Source: Gari tellinella
Lineage: Eukaryota > Mollusca > Bivalvia > Cardiida > Psammobiidae
DNA: 64,000 nt
Assembly (NCBI GenBank): GCA_922989275.2
Contig: OV277864.1
Span: 4,650,001 to 4,714,000 of the forward strand
Reading direction: 5' to 3'
The translations under genes were made by a program, and so were the position numbers. The notes below the pieces were generated by a model that was not told where the DNA came from, searched no databases, and saw only the letters and a list, made by a program, of their open reading frames with translations. Shown here in pieces: positions 54,386-64,000 of this stretch. Position 1 is the first letter of the stretch. Each line of letters starts with the position of its first letter.

Positions 54386-54524
54386 CCCTATCACTGCCAA
54401 GCCTTAGAATTTACATTTCGAAACAGTTTCGATTCCGATTAGACACCGCGTAAAGCTTCGTCTGATTAGGATAAAAAACGTTTTGCTAATGATCATTGTA
54501 CTTTGGATAAGACAGTGAAGAGGG
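54386..54524 (+). mobile_element. Family B MITE, short
   Basis: TTAA at 54382-54385; ends CCCTATCACTGCC and GACAGTGAAGAGGG. Hairpin AACAGTTTCGATTCCGATTA against TCTGATTAGGATAAAAAACG is decayed. Confidence 0.6.
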
Positions 54525-54593
54525 CTCGATAGATCCTTTGGGGAACACTTGTTCTTTTCAAACAGGGAATACCCTAAAATTCTATGCAAACAG

Positions 54594-54654
54594 TGAAATC
54601 CTCGATTAGAGGGCTCATTCAGGAACCCTCTGGTCAGCACCTGCACTGTTTGTC
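54594..54654. repeat. Module 1 hairpin, D/F variant
   Basis: CAAACAGTGAAATCCTCGAT, TAGAGGGCTC, then GAACCCTCTGGTCAGCACCT and GCACTGTTTG. Element ends not resolved. Confidence 0.55.
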
Positions 54655-54837
54655 ATTTTGCAATATATTAAAAAATCAAAGCGCTAAAAGCACTGAAGAG
54701 ACCCGCGATTAGTAAAGTATTATAGTTTAATTGAACCCTAGTGAAGAGTATACTCGTCTTATGAAAAAATGTATATGTAAAGAGTTTATTTGTTGTAAGA
54801 CCTTCCTACCTTATTGGGAGAAAAAATATTTTAAAAC

Positions 54838-57156
54838 AAGAGGCCCATGCGGGTCTAAATATCGCTCACCTGGAAAAACAAACACAAGGTCACATGACCC
54901 CTGGGGTGGGATCATTTTTCAGTGGAGCTGAATGGTTTCTATTTAGACCTATCCTTAAATTTTGCAAATTCTTAACCAATGATAACTAGACAGAAATCAA
55001 GGTTGAAAGTCACATGCTTAAAACTGAATGGGCTGATTGGATAGTAACCAGGGCTCCAGAAAAGGGTTGTATTTCAAAACTTAAAATCTTTATTTCTGCA
55101 TTAAACCCTATGGTGGAACAACTAATTTGAATCGTCTCTTCGAGATGATCAAAATTAGTAGTAACACCATAGGGTTTGGTGTTGAAATGAGTGAAAAAAT
55201 GTGATTTGTTCAGTTTACTCCCTCTTATCTGGAGCCCTGTAGGCTGGTCTATGCACACTTACAGTTTACCCAGATATGAATGGTGAGTGTAAAATTTAGA
55301 GACACAGACTGATTGTGCTGATGCAATCATGCTTCTATTTTAAGATTTTTTTCTAAGAAACTCCATTCATGAATTAAGAGTGATAGAACAGTAAATTAAT
55401 GTGAGGATCTCCTACCAGTAGCTAGGATACGGTTTTTAAAGAATTGTTTTGTTTTAAATTTTCTGTACATGATAGTTTTGCATTTTAAATAAAAGTTACT
55501 GTAATTGAATATGAATTGTTAGTGCAAAGAGTCTGCAATTGCTATGACAGCATGTTTCTATTTTTAAATATGGCATCTTTGTTTTAAGAAACTCCATTGA
55601 TAGAACAGTCGATTTATGCAAATATCTTATGAGCAGCAGGATACGGTTTAAATTATTGTTTGGTAGTATTGTAGAGGACAGACCATTTAGTAGCTATATT
55701 TTACATGAAAGTAACTGTAATTTATTGTTTTGCTTTTTAATCCAAGATATTACAATTCTTTGAAAACCTCAATTTCATTCAGTGTTGCACACCCATCTAT
55801 ATCATTAGTTCAACCACTCATTCCGCTGAATATCTTTTTTAAAGATATTTCTTGTTTACCCCAGAGACATAATTTCAAAAATCTTGCTGATGAACTTGAA
55901 AACTAAGTGTGCTGTCAAATATTTTCTACATGGATGGTTTCAGACAGGAAGACTTTTCATTAAAAAAAATCTATTTTTAGCTAAAATGACCCATATATGC
56001 AACAGACCTGAACCATTTCAGCAATATTGGTAAAGAATATCTAAAAGTGTCACTATGCTAAATATCAAAGCTCTTGCCATAGTGATTTCAGAGAAGAATA
56101 TATCACTACATAACAGTAAACTCTATGTAAAATTGGACCCCTAGGGCCTTGGCAGTTTGAACCCAAGGGGCATAATTTGAACAAACTTGATAGAGGACCT
56201 GTAGATGATGCTTTGTGCCAAATATCTAAGCTCAGGGTACTGTGGTTTCAGACGAGAAGATATTTTTAAGTTTTCATTGAAAAAATCTATTTTAGCTCCT
56301 GTGACCTAGATATGCAACTGACCGGAACCATATTAACAAAATTGGTTAAGGGCTTCTATAAGTGTCATCACGCCAAACATGAAAGCTCTGGCCATATTAG
56401 TTTCAGAGATAAAAATGTTTGAAGATTTCACTATATAACTCTATGTAAAATTACGATCCCTGGGGCGGGGTCATTTTAAACCACAGGCACATAATTTGAA
56501 CAATCTTGATAGAGGACCTGTAGATGATGCATTGTGTCAAATATCTAAGCTCAAGGTACTGTGGTTTCATACCAGAAGATTTTTGAAGATTTAATTGATA
56601 AAATGTATTTTTATCTCCTGTGACCTAGATATGCAACAGACCGGAACCATATTTACAATATTGGTTAGGGGCTTCTAGAAGTGTCATCATGTCAAATAGC
56701 ATAGCTCTGGCCATATTAAACGCAGAGATAAAGATGTTTGAAGATTTCACTATATAACTCTATGTAAAATTACGACCCCCCGCGGGGTCATTTTTTACCC
56801 AAGGGACATAATTTGAACTTTCTTGATAGAGGACCTGAAGACAATGCTTTGTGCCAAATATCTAAGCTCTAGGTACTGTGGTTTCAGACAAAAAGATTTT
56901 TTAAGTTTTCATTGAAAAAATCTATTTTTAGCTCGTATGACCTAGATATGCAACGGACCGGAAATGTTTGTACAACTTTGAAAGAGGACAATATAAGGGT
57001 CATTCAAGCCAAGTTTGGTAAAAATCTATCCAGTAGTTTCAGAGGAGATGTTGTTTAAAGAAATTGTTGACGACGAACGGATGGACGGACGAACGACGAC
57101 GGACAGAGGACGATCAAAATAGCTTACCTTGGCATTACGTGCCAGGTGAGCTAAAA
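54838..57156 (+). repeat. Large dispersed repeat with internal 317-bp tandem units
   Basis: Opens AAACAAGAGGCCCATGCGGG...TCGCTCACCTGG and closes GCATTACGTGCCAGGTGAGCT, so CACCTGG/CCAGGTG mark the two ends. TGACCTAGATATGCAAC recurs at 55987, 56303, 56621 and 56938 (316-318 bp apart). GACGGACGAACGACGACGG precedes the right end. I associate such ends with a widespread bivalve repeat; no protein is encoded. Confidence 0.7.
55049..55239. mobile_element. hAT-like MITE with CAGGGCTCCAGA ends (191 bp)
   Basis: CAGGGCTCCAGA and TCTGGAGCCCTG are exact inverted repeats. A central palindrome pairs TTAAACCCTATGGTG with CACCATAGGGTTT around GTCTCTTCGAGATGA. No target duplication found. It lies inside the large repeat. 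Confidence 0.65.
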
Positions 57157-57167
57157 ACTGACAGAGG

Positions 57168-57418
57168 GTCACCAATAGGCAGTTGTGTAAAATAATTTTA
57201 TTATTTACAATACTGACCAGTAGATTTTTAAGTGTTTTTGTTTTCAATTAGTTTCCATGGCAACCACAATTTCGATTGGATGACCTACATTCAAGGAAAT
57301 CTTAGAGAGTACCCTTCAAGGAACAATCTTATATACTTTTGAAGCAGACAGACCCAGAGGATGAACACATGGGGATCACAATAGCTCACCTTGGCACTTC
57401 GTGCAAGGTGAGCTAATA
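57168..57418 (+). repeat. Second copy of the CCAGGTGAGCTAA-type end
   Basis: ATAGCTCACCTTGGCACTTC then GTGCAAGGTGAGCTAA at 57389-57418 mirrors 57119-57155; the upstream 200 bp is shorter than the 54838 copy. Confidence 0.5.
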
Positions 57419-57579
57419 TGAAGCTAGCAGATTTAATAGTTCAGTAGTTATGACCAACGTCAGATTGGTACAACATGGATGTTGAAAGTATGACAATAGC
57501 TTATTGCTTTGTCAACGCCGATGTTTGACTGTTTTGTTATCCTAATAGATTAACAAAGATGTGAGGTATTCTTATTGCC

Positions 57580-58215
57580 TTTGTCTGTCTTGACTATTTG
57601 TTTGACATTCTACTGTGGGGCTCTAAATGACATTGACTTTTGTATGACATTACCAAACGTGTACCGAGCTCAAGAACTACTTAGGCTGCGTATAAATGAC
57701 AAATGTAAAGTCTCTTATCACATGCAGTTCCAAAGTAATAGGCAATGTTAATTCAACCTATTTGACCTCTGAATGACCTTGAACTTTGTCTGCCATGGCC
57801 AAACTTATACTAAACTCAGGAGCTTCTTGCGTTGTGCAGATATCCAAATACGAAGTGTGTATCACATGTTATTTTAGAGTTATGGGAAGTATCCTATTTG
57901 ACATTTTAATGACTTGACCTTTGTCTGACATGACTCTAGTTGTGTTGAACACAAGAGCCTCTCCAGTTGTAAACATATGGCAAATGTCAAGTCTCTATCA
58001 CATGCAGTTCCAAAGCTATGGCAAATATTAAACCAACTCTAGTTTACCTCTGAATGACCTTGACCTTTATTTGAAATGATCCAAATTTAACTGAGCTCAA
58101 TATCTGTTTAAAGTAAGTACATATACGAAATATGAAGTCTGTATCATATTTAGTTCTAAAGTTATGGCTAACTTTAAGATTTTGGACAACAACAACGCCT
58201 ACGATGACAACGCAG
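57580..58215 (+). repeat. Tandem array of about 145-bp units rich in TGACCTTGACCTTT
   Basis: AATGACNTTGACTTTTG-like starts occur near 57627, 57770, 57909 and 58054, each followed by TGACATG, GAACTC/GAGCTC, and TATCACATGCAGTTCCAAAG. Four diverged units. Confidence 0.65.
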
Positions 58216-59138
58216 ATGCCGAAGTGATGACAATAGCTTGTAGTTTCTTCAAAACAGACAAGCTTAAAATGGTTTTGACTTTATCAGAAACTGGAATTTA
58301 CCATTAAATGGATCTTGGGGGAATGAGTCAATGCATTTGTCCCGGAAGTTAACAATCTACTGATGTAGGAGTACTCAAAACAGAAGATTATATTAATATA
58401 ACTAGTTTTATTGCAAATTGCATAAAACAGTATTCAAAGTACCCAAGCTATGCTTAAAGTGTATCACAACTTTAACACTAACACATGTGCTGGTCGCATG
58501 CTGATGGCTATCCATGGAGAGTATTATTGATGTTAAATACATGCAGCAGCATGAAGCAAGAAGACAGTAAAGTTGAAAGGAGCTTCCTGCTTTACTTTCA
58601 TCTTGCTCTATGCAATAGTCTACCTTATACTTAATTGGATACAGGCAATTCTCTCTTCTGACTATGGAGAAAAATGTAAATGGTACATCTGGTATGACTA
58701 ATTCTAAATGAATTATCCAAGTTCAAAATACAGTAATACCTCTCTAATATGACCCCTATAACGATGTTTATTATGTTGTGTTAAGGCAGTTGGCTGATAA
58801 ACAATGTGAAGCTTTCTGTTTAACTTTTACATTACTTTAAGCTGCCACCTGTCTTTAAATGCAGAGGCGCTCCTGCTGAACTATTTAACCCATGAATTAC
58901 TCCATAGATACATCTTTTTACATATAAAGGATTAACAGTCATAATTGTGTATCACCAGTAGAATTTCTTCTATATTCTAGCAGCTAGCTGGTAGCTTTAA
59001 ACAGGTTGAACGCAATGCACCGTCCGCTTCACCTTAACCTGATTGACGTGGCTATCTGTCCTCAATAGCTCAAGAAACAGCTATGGACTCGGAGTAAAGG
59101 GTGATGAGTGACTGTTTGATACTGGATTTAACAATTTT
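58216..59138. repeat. Module 2 hairpins and a family G end
   Basis: 58548-58625: AGCATGAAGCAAG, AAAGTTGAAAGGAGC then TTCCTGCTTTACTTTCATC. 58731: TA|CAGTAATACCTCTCTAATAT, a G left end. 58988-59060: GCTGGTAGCTTTAAACAGG, CGCAATGCACCG and TCACCTTAACCTG. No gene. Confidence 0.5.
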
Positions 59139-59250
59139 TTACAAAAAGCTCAAATAATAATTTGAATCTGCAACAGTTCCATTCTTAATAGTTATATCTA
59201 ATTTCTCCTGTTGGTTAAATTGTCTAATCTGAAATTGTTTAAGCTCTTCT

Positions 59251-59361
59251 TCAACAGCAGTTGTCTTGCCTCTTTTCTTCAAGCTCATACAAGTAGGCAG
59301 AATTAACATCTTTCTGCATATCTTCTTTACTGCAGATCTGCTTTAGTCTGTTGATAGAAAT
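59251..59361 (-). pseudogene. Possible last exon or exon relic, function unknown
   Basis: Minus strand: TTTTTTGCAG acceptor (59363-59372), then an open stretch of 37 codons with a Lys/Glu-rich pattern (INRLKQICSKEDM ... YLYELEEKRQ) and stop at 59251. A second frame starting at 59288 stays open to 59139 (49 codons, KRGKTTAVEEELKQ). The two frames overlap at GAAGAAAAGAGG; a one-base slip there would join them into about 75 codons of amphipathic sequence. I recognise no family. It could be a decayed exon or chance. Confidence 0.3.
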
Positions 59362-59739
59362 CCTGCAAAAAATATCATACAATGTAAAATGCTATATAAA
59401 AATGACACCATCAAAAACTATAGCTGTTAAAAATAAAAACATTTTAATGTGTTGCTTATAGCACATCATCTAAGTCTTGATCTAAGAACTTATGACCATA
59501 TCCAGTTTATCCAAGTTTAATCCAGATCCATTCCAATTTGTAGATGCTAGAGTGTGAACAATATTTGAATATAACGAGAGCACCGCAAACGTGTGCTGGC
59601 CGCTCGAGTTTCATATACTTGAGATGGCTACATTTTCCAAACTTAAAGAATGTGTATGGGTGTTTGATGCTTTCTTGATCATAGAAGTTTGTAAGCAACA
59701 ACAACTCAAACATAATTGGACCTAAATGCCTTAGTATGG

Positions 59740-60295
59740 TCATATAAGAGGAATAGATAACTGCATATACATTCCATTAAAAGTAAATTCTAAGTCAAAC
59801 AAGGGTACTAAATCTGCAAAAACAATCAGAGAGTTAGCTGCCTTGTTGTAACGAATTACTCTTTTGGTAGTGAACAAGTACTGTACATATATTCCAAGTT
59901 TGAATTTCATACCTTTGACAGTCAATGATAACACGAATTAATAAGCTTATTAATTCGTGATGATAATATCCATTTAAAGTAAACAGTAAGTCAAAACAAG
60001 GACAATATCTTTGCCTGGCTTACCTGCCTTGTTGTAATGAGTTGCCATTTTGATACTAAACAAGTATTGGAAGTTTCAAGTTAATACCTTTGATAGTTAT
60101 TGAGAAATTTCAATTTACAAGTTTTATGTAAATAAAAACAAGGGCAATTACTCTGTTATGACACATCCCAGAACAACCTCCCTTGTTTGAATGAGTTGCC
60201 CTTTCGATATTAAACAAATATTTAAAGGTTCAAATTCATAACTTTCTACAGTTACTGGGAATTTTCATTTAACATTTTTGAGTCAAATCAAAAGC
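59740..60295. repeat. Three diverged tandem units of about 150-200 bp
   Basis: ACAAGGGTACTAAATC (about 59799), ACAAGGACAATATC (59997) and ACAAGGGCAATTAC (60140) each lead into TTGTTGTAA/TTGTTTGAA, GAGTTGCC, AAACAAGTATT and ACCTTTGACAGT. Confidence 0.6.
59932..59959. repeat. Perfect 28-bp palindrome
   Basis: CACGAATTAATAAG followed at once by its exact reverse complement CTTATTAATTCGTG, with no spacer, at the junction between the first two tandem units. Confidence 0.9.
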
Positions 60296-60299
60296 AACA

Positions 60300-61490
60300 A
60301 GAGTTGTCAGAGAGACAATAAAGCTCGCCACCGGCACATTTAGAAATTTAAAAGCACACTCAAGGTCACAGAGGTCAACCTTTTTGCCTGCATGGAAAGG
60401 TCTTGTCCATATACAAGTTGGCAAATCAAATATGAAAATAACACCTCAAGGGACATAGGAATTATAAGCATTTTTGAAACCTAAACGCAGATTTCGAAAC
60501 CTAACACCTTTCTCGACCTTAGTTTAAGGTCAAGGACACTGGGCTAATTTTTTTGCATGCATGGAAAGATCGTGTCCATATACACATGCATGCCAAATAT
60601 GAAAGAAATATCTCAATGGATATATGAGTTAAAGAAATTTTGAGAAACCTAAACCAGACTTTGAAACCTAAACGCGGGTCCTTAGTTCAAGGTCAAGGTC
60701 AGAGGGCTCAAACATTTTGCATGCAAGGAAAGATGTTGTCCATATACACATGCAACTGAATATGAAAGGAATATTCAATGGACATAGGAGAAATAAAAAT
60801 TTTGAAAAACCAAAACACAGATTTCGAAAACTAAACATTGGCCCTAAGTTCAAAGTCAAGGTCACAGGGGTCTAAATTTTGCAGTGCCTGGAAAGGTCTT
60901 GTCCATATACACACATAAACCAACTGAAAGCAATACCTCAAGGGACATAGAAGTAAAAGGCATTTTTCAAAACCTAAACACAGGCCCTAAGTTCAAGGTC
61001 ACAAGGGTCCAAATTTATCTGTGCATGGAAAGGTCTTGTCCATATACACACACATACCAACTATGAAAGCAATACCTCAAAGGATATAGAAGTTAAATGG
61101 ATTTTCGAAACTTAAACGCAGATTTCGAAACCTTAACACAGGCTCTTAGTTCAAGGTCAATGTCACAGGGGTCTAAATGTTTCTGTGCATCAAAAGGTCA
61201 TGCCCATATACACATACATACCAACTATGAAAGCAATACCTCAAAGGACATGGAAGTTAAAGGCATTTTTCTAAACCTAAACACAGGCCCTAAGTTCAAG
61301 GTCAATGTCACAGGGGTCTAAATTTTTCTGCGCATGTAAAGTTCTTGTCCATATACACATACATACCAACTATGAAAGCAATACCTCAAGGGACATAGAA
61401 GTTAAAGGAATTTTTCGAAACCTAAATGCAGATTTCGAAACCTAAACGCAGGTCCTAAGTTCAAGGTCACAGGAGTCTAAATTTTAAAAA
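60300..61490 (+). repeat. Tandem array of seven 140-170-bp units
   Basis: TTGTCCATATACA(C) recurs near 60407, 60575, 60739, 60899, 61036, 61200 and 61346. Between copies: CAAGGGACATAGAAGTTAAA, TTTCGAAACCTAAACGCAG, and GTTCAAGGTCAAGGTCACAG. Frames of 60-74 codons here read the repeat and are not genes. Confidence 0.75.
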
Positions 61491-61582
61491 TAGGGTTAAC
61501 GTCCTCAGGTCTGCCATAAGTTGATAAAAAAATCCTAAGATTTCAAATTTTTCAATTTTTCAAGCCCAGTTTTCCTGATTAT

Positions 61583-61729
61583 AGAGAATATTTGGTGACT
61601 AGCTTTGAATGAGAAATGTTATCTGGCAAGGCGTATGAATATATCTGGTGAGCCGCAGGCGAACCTGATATTTTCAGAAGCCAAGCCAGATAACAATTCT
61701 CATTCAAAGTTAGTCACCAAATATTCTAT
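61583..61729. repeat. Foldback with 45-bp arms
   Basis: AGAATATTTGGTGACT...GTTATCTGGC is matched by GCCAGATAAC...AGTCACCAAATATTCT with about two mismatches in 45. Spacer about 57 bp. The 70-codon frame (61605-61817) runs through it and is not credible. Confidence 0.75.
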
Positions 61730-61847
61730 TTATCCTTGTCACAATATCAAAATATATAGAGAATGGTTTTTTAGCACTAGAACCATTTTTGCTCTAAGAT
61801 TCTCGCTAAAGAGCTAAAAATGTTATTGTAGGAAAGCGCGCTATTAT

Positions 61848-62275
61848 ATAGATGACGTCGGTGACGTCACATCCTGGTAACGTTGAACCTTTAACAATCT
61901 AGTGTATTTTTACTCAGGACATCTAAAAGGTGAACGATTATAGAAGTAACGCAGCAAGCGACTTGTTGCGCGTACTCTCAAACATTTGATTGCAACAATA
62001 CTTCGAATAAGCGTCGTTACACGTCAGGATTCTGTTGATAAGAGTTTTAGAACAATTTTACTAACAGCGGGAAAAAATGAGCGTCTCTGTGTAAAAATAG
62101 TTCCGGCTACAGGTCATGTGACCAACTGACATAAAAACATCGGTCATGTGACCAACTAGCATAATAAAGCAAAGTTTATCTGTCACCCCTTTATCCGTCA
62201 GGAAAATAGGCACGTGACAGGATAAATACCTTTATCCCTTGGTCTGTTTCTAGTTTTTAAGACACGTGATGCTTA
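61848..62275. promoter_or_regulatory. Cluster of CRE and CANNTG (E-box/M-box) motifs
   Basis: TGACGTCG and TGACGTCA within 61852-61868; GGTCATGTGACCAACT twice (62112 and 62142); GCACGTGAC at 62210; ACACGTGATG at 62261. GTCATGTGAC and GTCACGTGAC resemble sites of MITF/TFE-type bHLH-ZIP factors, TGACGTCA those of CREB/ATF. Whether any gene is controlled is unknown. Confidence 0.35.
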
Positions 62276-62386
62276 AATCAGGTTGAAAGTAAAGCAGAAT
62301 GTGCCTTTAGGCGCATTCTTCTTTACTTTCAGCTTGTTTTAAGTTTCCATCTGTTGGAAGAAAAATCAGGAGAAATGGCAGCCCTG

Positions 62387-63036
62387 CATCCTCGCTATAA
62401 ACTATCTGTCCATCCATCACTAAACCTGCCATGTAACTTGAATATAAGGCTCTTAGAAACAATGCCGTATATCTCTGCGCTTTTTACTTTATTAAATGTG
62501 ACCGTTGGCGTAAAGCCGGTGCGTATACAGAGGTGTGCCTCCGTTCTGCACGCTTTCTCTTTGTCTAACATCATCATTTTCTAAAACAAGAACTCCTGAT
62601 GGATGACATTCAAATATGTGCTATTCTCATAAAGATAACGACCAAAATCTTCTGTAATAACGTCATAATGACGTCATGTTAAGCAGACGATAATTTGTCG
62701 CGCTTGATTTTAGTGTAGTTTGAATGATATCACTTTATGGAACGCACAGATAGCGGTTTTCTATGCAATTTCTGGGTTGTGCCGGATACGCCTACCATGG
62801 CTCTGTGAATCACGCATAATAATCATCTACTGTACATTGGATTTTTATTTTCATTCATCCATTTTATTGAAATTGAATGGCTCAAGGTATCAGTAGAATA
62901 TTATGGCCATTGAACGTCAGATTAGTAAAGTGTAAGCAAAGTCTATGCTTTACTGGGACAACCCTCGCATATACATTCCTATGGGCTCCATATATGAGTG
63001 ATTAAAATGAACATTACAAATGTTTCCCCTGATGCA
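62387..63036. other. Spacer, one B-like trace
   Basis: 62650-62700 has AATGACGTCATG then TTAAGCAGACGATAATTTGTC, recalling the right part of family B. Frames of 60 and 76 codons on opposite strands show no motif. Confidence 0.35.
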
Positions 63037-63136
63037 CACCAAACCCAATGTTGTGACTACTAATTAGAATATTTCAATTATCTCTGTGAGTATGAGATTA
63101 TTCAAATGACTGAGTTGTCACAACATAAGGTTTGGT
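63037..63136. repeat. Imperfect 100-bp foldback
   Basis: CACACCAAACCCAATGTTGTGACTA against GTTGTCACAACATAAGGTTTGG, continuing AGAATATTTCAATTATCTC / GAGATTATTCAAATGACT. Unrelated to the family hairpins. Confidence 0.6.
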
Positions 63137-63445
63137 TGAGACGCAGTCGTTATTATTTAAAATACTCTTCTTATTTAACACTCTAATACAATTTATCTGA
63201 CTATCTCTCACAACTCCTTCATTCCATCCAAACTGTCTCTTCTGCTCCATACTTGATACTTACAGGTAACTTCTTTGACTGTACTAGGCAATGGTTGACA
63301 AGCTGGATCTATAGATGTAACCTTCTGACTCCTTGCCAGGCTGTATAGGAATAGGGCATGTGGAGTTTGTCCAACTTGTGTCCATTACCATAATCCTGAA
63401 CTGGGTTGTTAATTGGAGCTGAAATACAAGTATTAACCTATTTAA

Positions 63446-63670
63446 CTCACAAAAGTTTAAAAAACTTCAGATCAACCATTCCATTTTCTAATAAATTAAA
63501 TATCAGTCAATTTGATACTATTTAGGGATGTATTTTATAATTCATAATTTTCAAAATGACAAACAGTGCAAATTCTGATCAGATGGATCTTTAGGTGTCC
63601 TATGGTGTGAAAATAACCTGCCTGCATGGGACAAATGCACTCTTCACACTTTCAGTCTTTGTAAAAGACG
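63446..63670 (+). mobile_element. Family D MITE, diverged
   Basis: TTAA at 63442-63445, CTCACAAAAG, ATACTATTTAGGGATGTATTT as at 30596-30615; hairpin left arm GACAAACAGTGCAAATTCTGATCAGATGG, right arm lost; GGGACAAATGCACTCTTC as at 30708. Confidence 0.55.
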
Positions 63671-64000
63671 ACTTTACTCTTAAAAGGACTCGCAACCGGA
63701 TGGTGTACTTGTCAAAATAAAATGAAATGCTCAAATAAAAGCACATTTGTGGCATTATTTGGCTTCTGACATTAAAAAAATATGATCAGTCCAAAAAAAG
63801 TATCAATAATCGTCACCGAATCTTAGTTATTTTAGATATTTTCCATCGTTTTTCTATAGCGTCAGCTGACGGTATAGTTGTTGTTGTTGCTTCTCTACAC
63901 GGGCTCAGACATAAACCCGAGCCGAATAAAGTATTATCGATCGCTACCAGTGAAGTATGTTAATTCGCTACCATATATATAGAGAGCGCTGGTAGCCGAG
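63671..64000. other. Spacer; possible start of a tRNA-like element at the edge
   Basis: The last 14 bases GCTGGTAGCCGAG-like match the 5' part of leucine/serine-type tRNA A-boxes (GGTAGCCGAG), as used by some SINEs. The window ends there, so this is untested. Confidence 0.25.

Larger units (their letters stand above)
61506..62386 (-). mobile_element. hAT-like MITE with GGCTGCCAT ends, copy 3, split by about 0.6 kb
   Basis: Left CAGGTCTGCCATAAGTTG...AAATCCTAAGATTTC and right GGAGAAATGGCAGCCCTG are the element's ends. Module 2 is intact at 62275-62345 (AAGTAAAGCAGAATGTGCC, TTTAGGCGCATTCTTC). DNA from about 61575 to 62190 is foreign. Confidence 0.65.

Noticed and set aside
61605..61817. 70-codon frame
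   Set aside because: Runs through one arm of the 61583-61729 foldback and has no motif.
63264..63418. Possible 155-bp minus-strand exon between a TATTTCAG acceptor and a GTAAGT donor
   Set aside because: All three frames contain a stop, so it cannot be an internal coding exon as read. It may be non-coding or part of a repeat. Transcript data would be needed.

Overview
The window looks like non-coding DNA from a bivalve mollusc genome, most likely a heterodont clam or mussel. That assignment is by recognition: several repeat ends are ones I associate with bivalve genomes (runs ending in CCAGGTGAGCTAA, units rich in GACCTTGACCTT, and 65-nt palindromes of the form CAAACAGT...TGATCAGACGCC). No operons, rRNA, complete tRNA or CRISPR arrays are present. 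I found no convincing intact host gene. The only long open reading frame is a 1137-codon endonuclease/reverse transcriptase of a non-LTR retrotransposon (43104-46517, minus strand).

Almost everything else that can be named is a short non-autonomous DNA transposon (MITE). Family A (about 246 bp, TA|CAGTGGAGAA...TTCTCCACTG|TA, Tc1/mariner-like) has about 30 near-complete copies plus remnants. Families B, C, D and F are bounded by TTAA and begin CCC or CTC (piggyBac-like). Family E (TA|CAGTGYTCCCT) and family G (TA|CARTARAACCTCTC) have TA target sites. Several hAT-like elements begin CAGGG or CACAGGG, and one has a perfect 8-bp target duplication. The right third (54.8-61.5 kb) is mostly tandem repeat arrays.

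The most interesting signal is in the middle of the elements, not at their ends. Families A to F carry the same 64-66-nt near-perfect palindrome: constant outer CAAACAG/CTGTTTG, a constant inner TGATCAGA/TCTGATCA, and a family-specific stretch between them that changes on both arms together. So different ends, with different target-site types, share one hairpin architecture that is kept paired although its sequence differs. A second, unrelated hairpin (GCTTAAAGCAG...AAGTAAAGCAGAATGCG) is likewise shared by several element types. Family E also contains more than 100 bp of family-B-like interior behind unrelated ends.

The region also records its own rearrangement: two 1-kb tandem duplications whose units stop at family A right ends, a 44-bp direct repeat around one copy, family A inserted twice into older family A copies and once into a hairpin loop, a MITE in the LINE 3' region, and hairpin-tip deletions between short direct repeats.

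Orientation convention: family A is '+' when the left end continues CCCGTTTAAACG and the right end reads CGTTTATTGGG; family B is '+' when the hairpin is near the left (CCCTTTCACTC) end.
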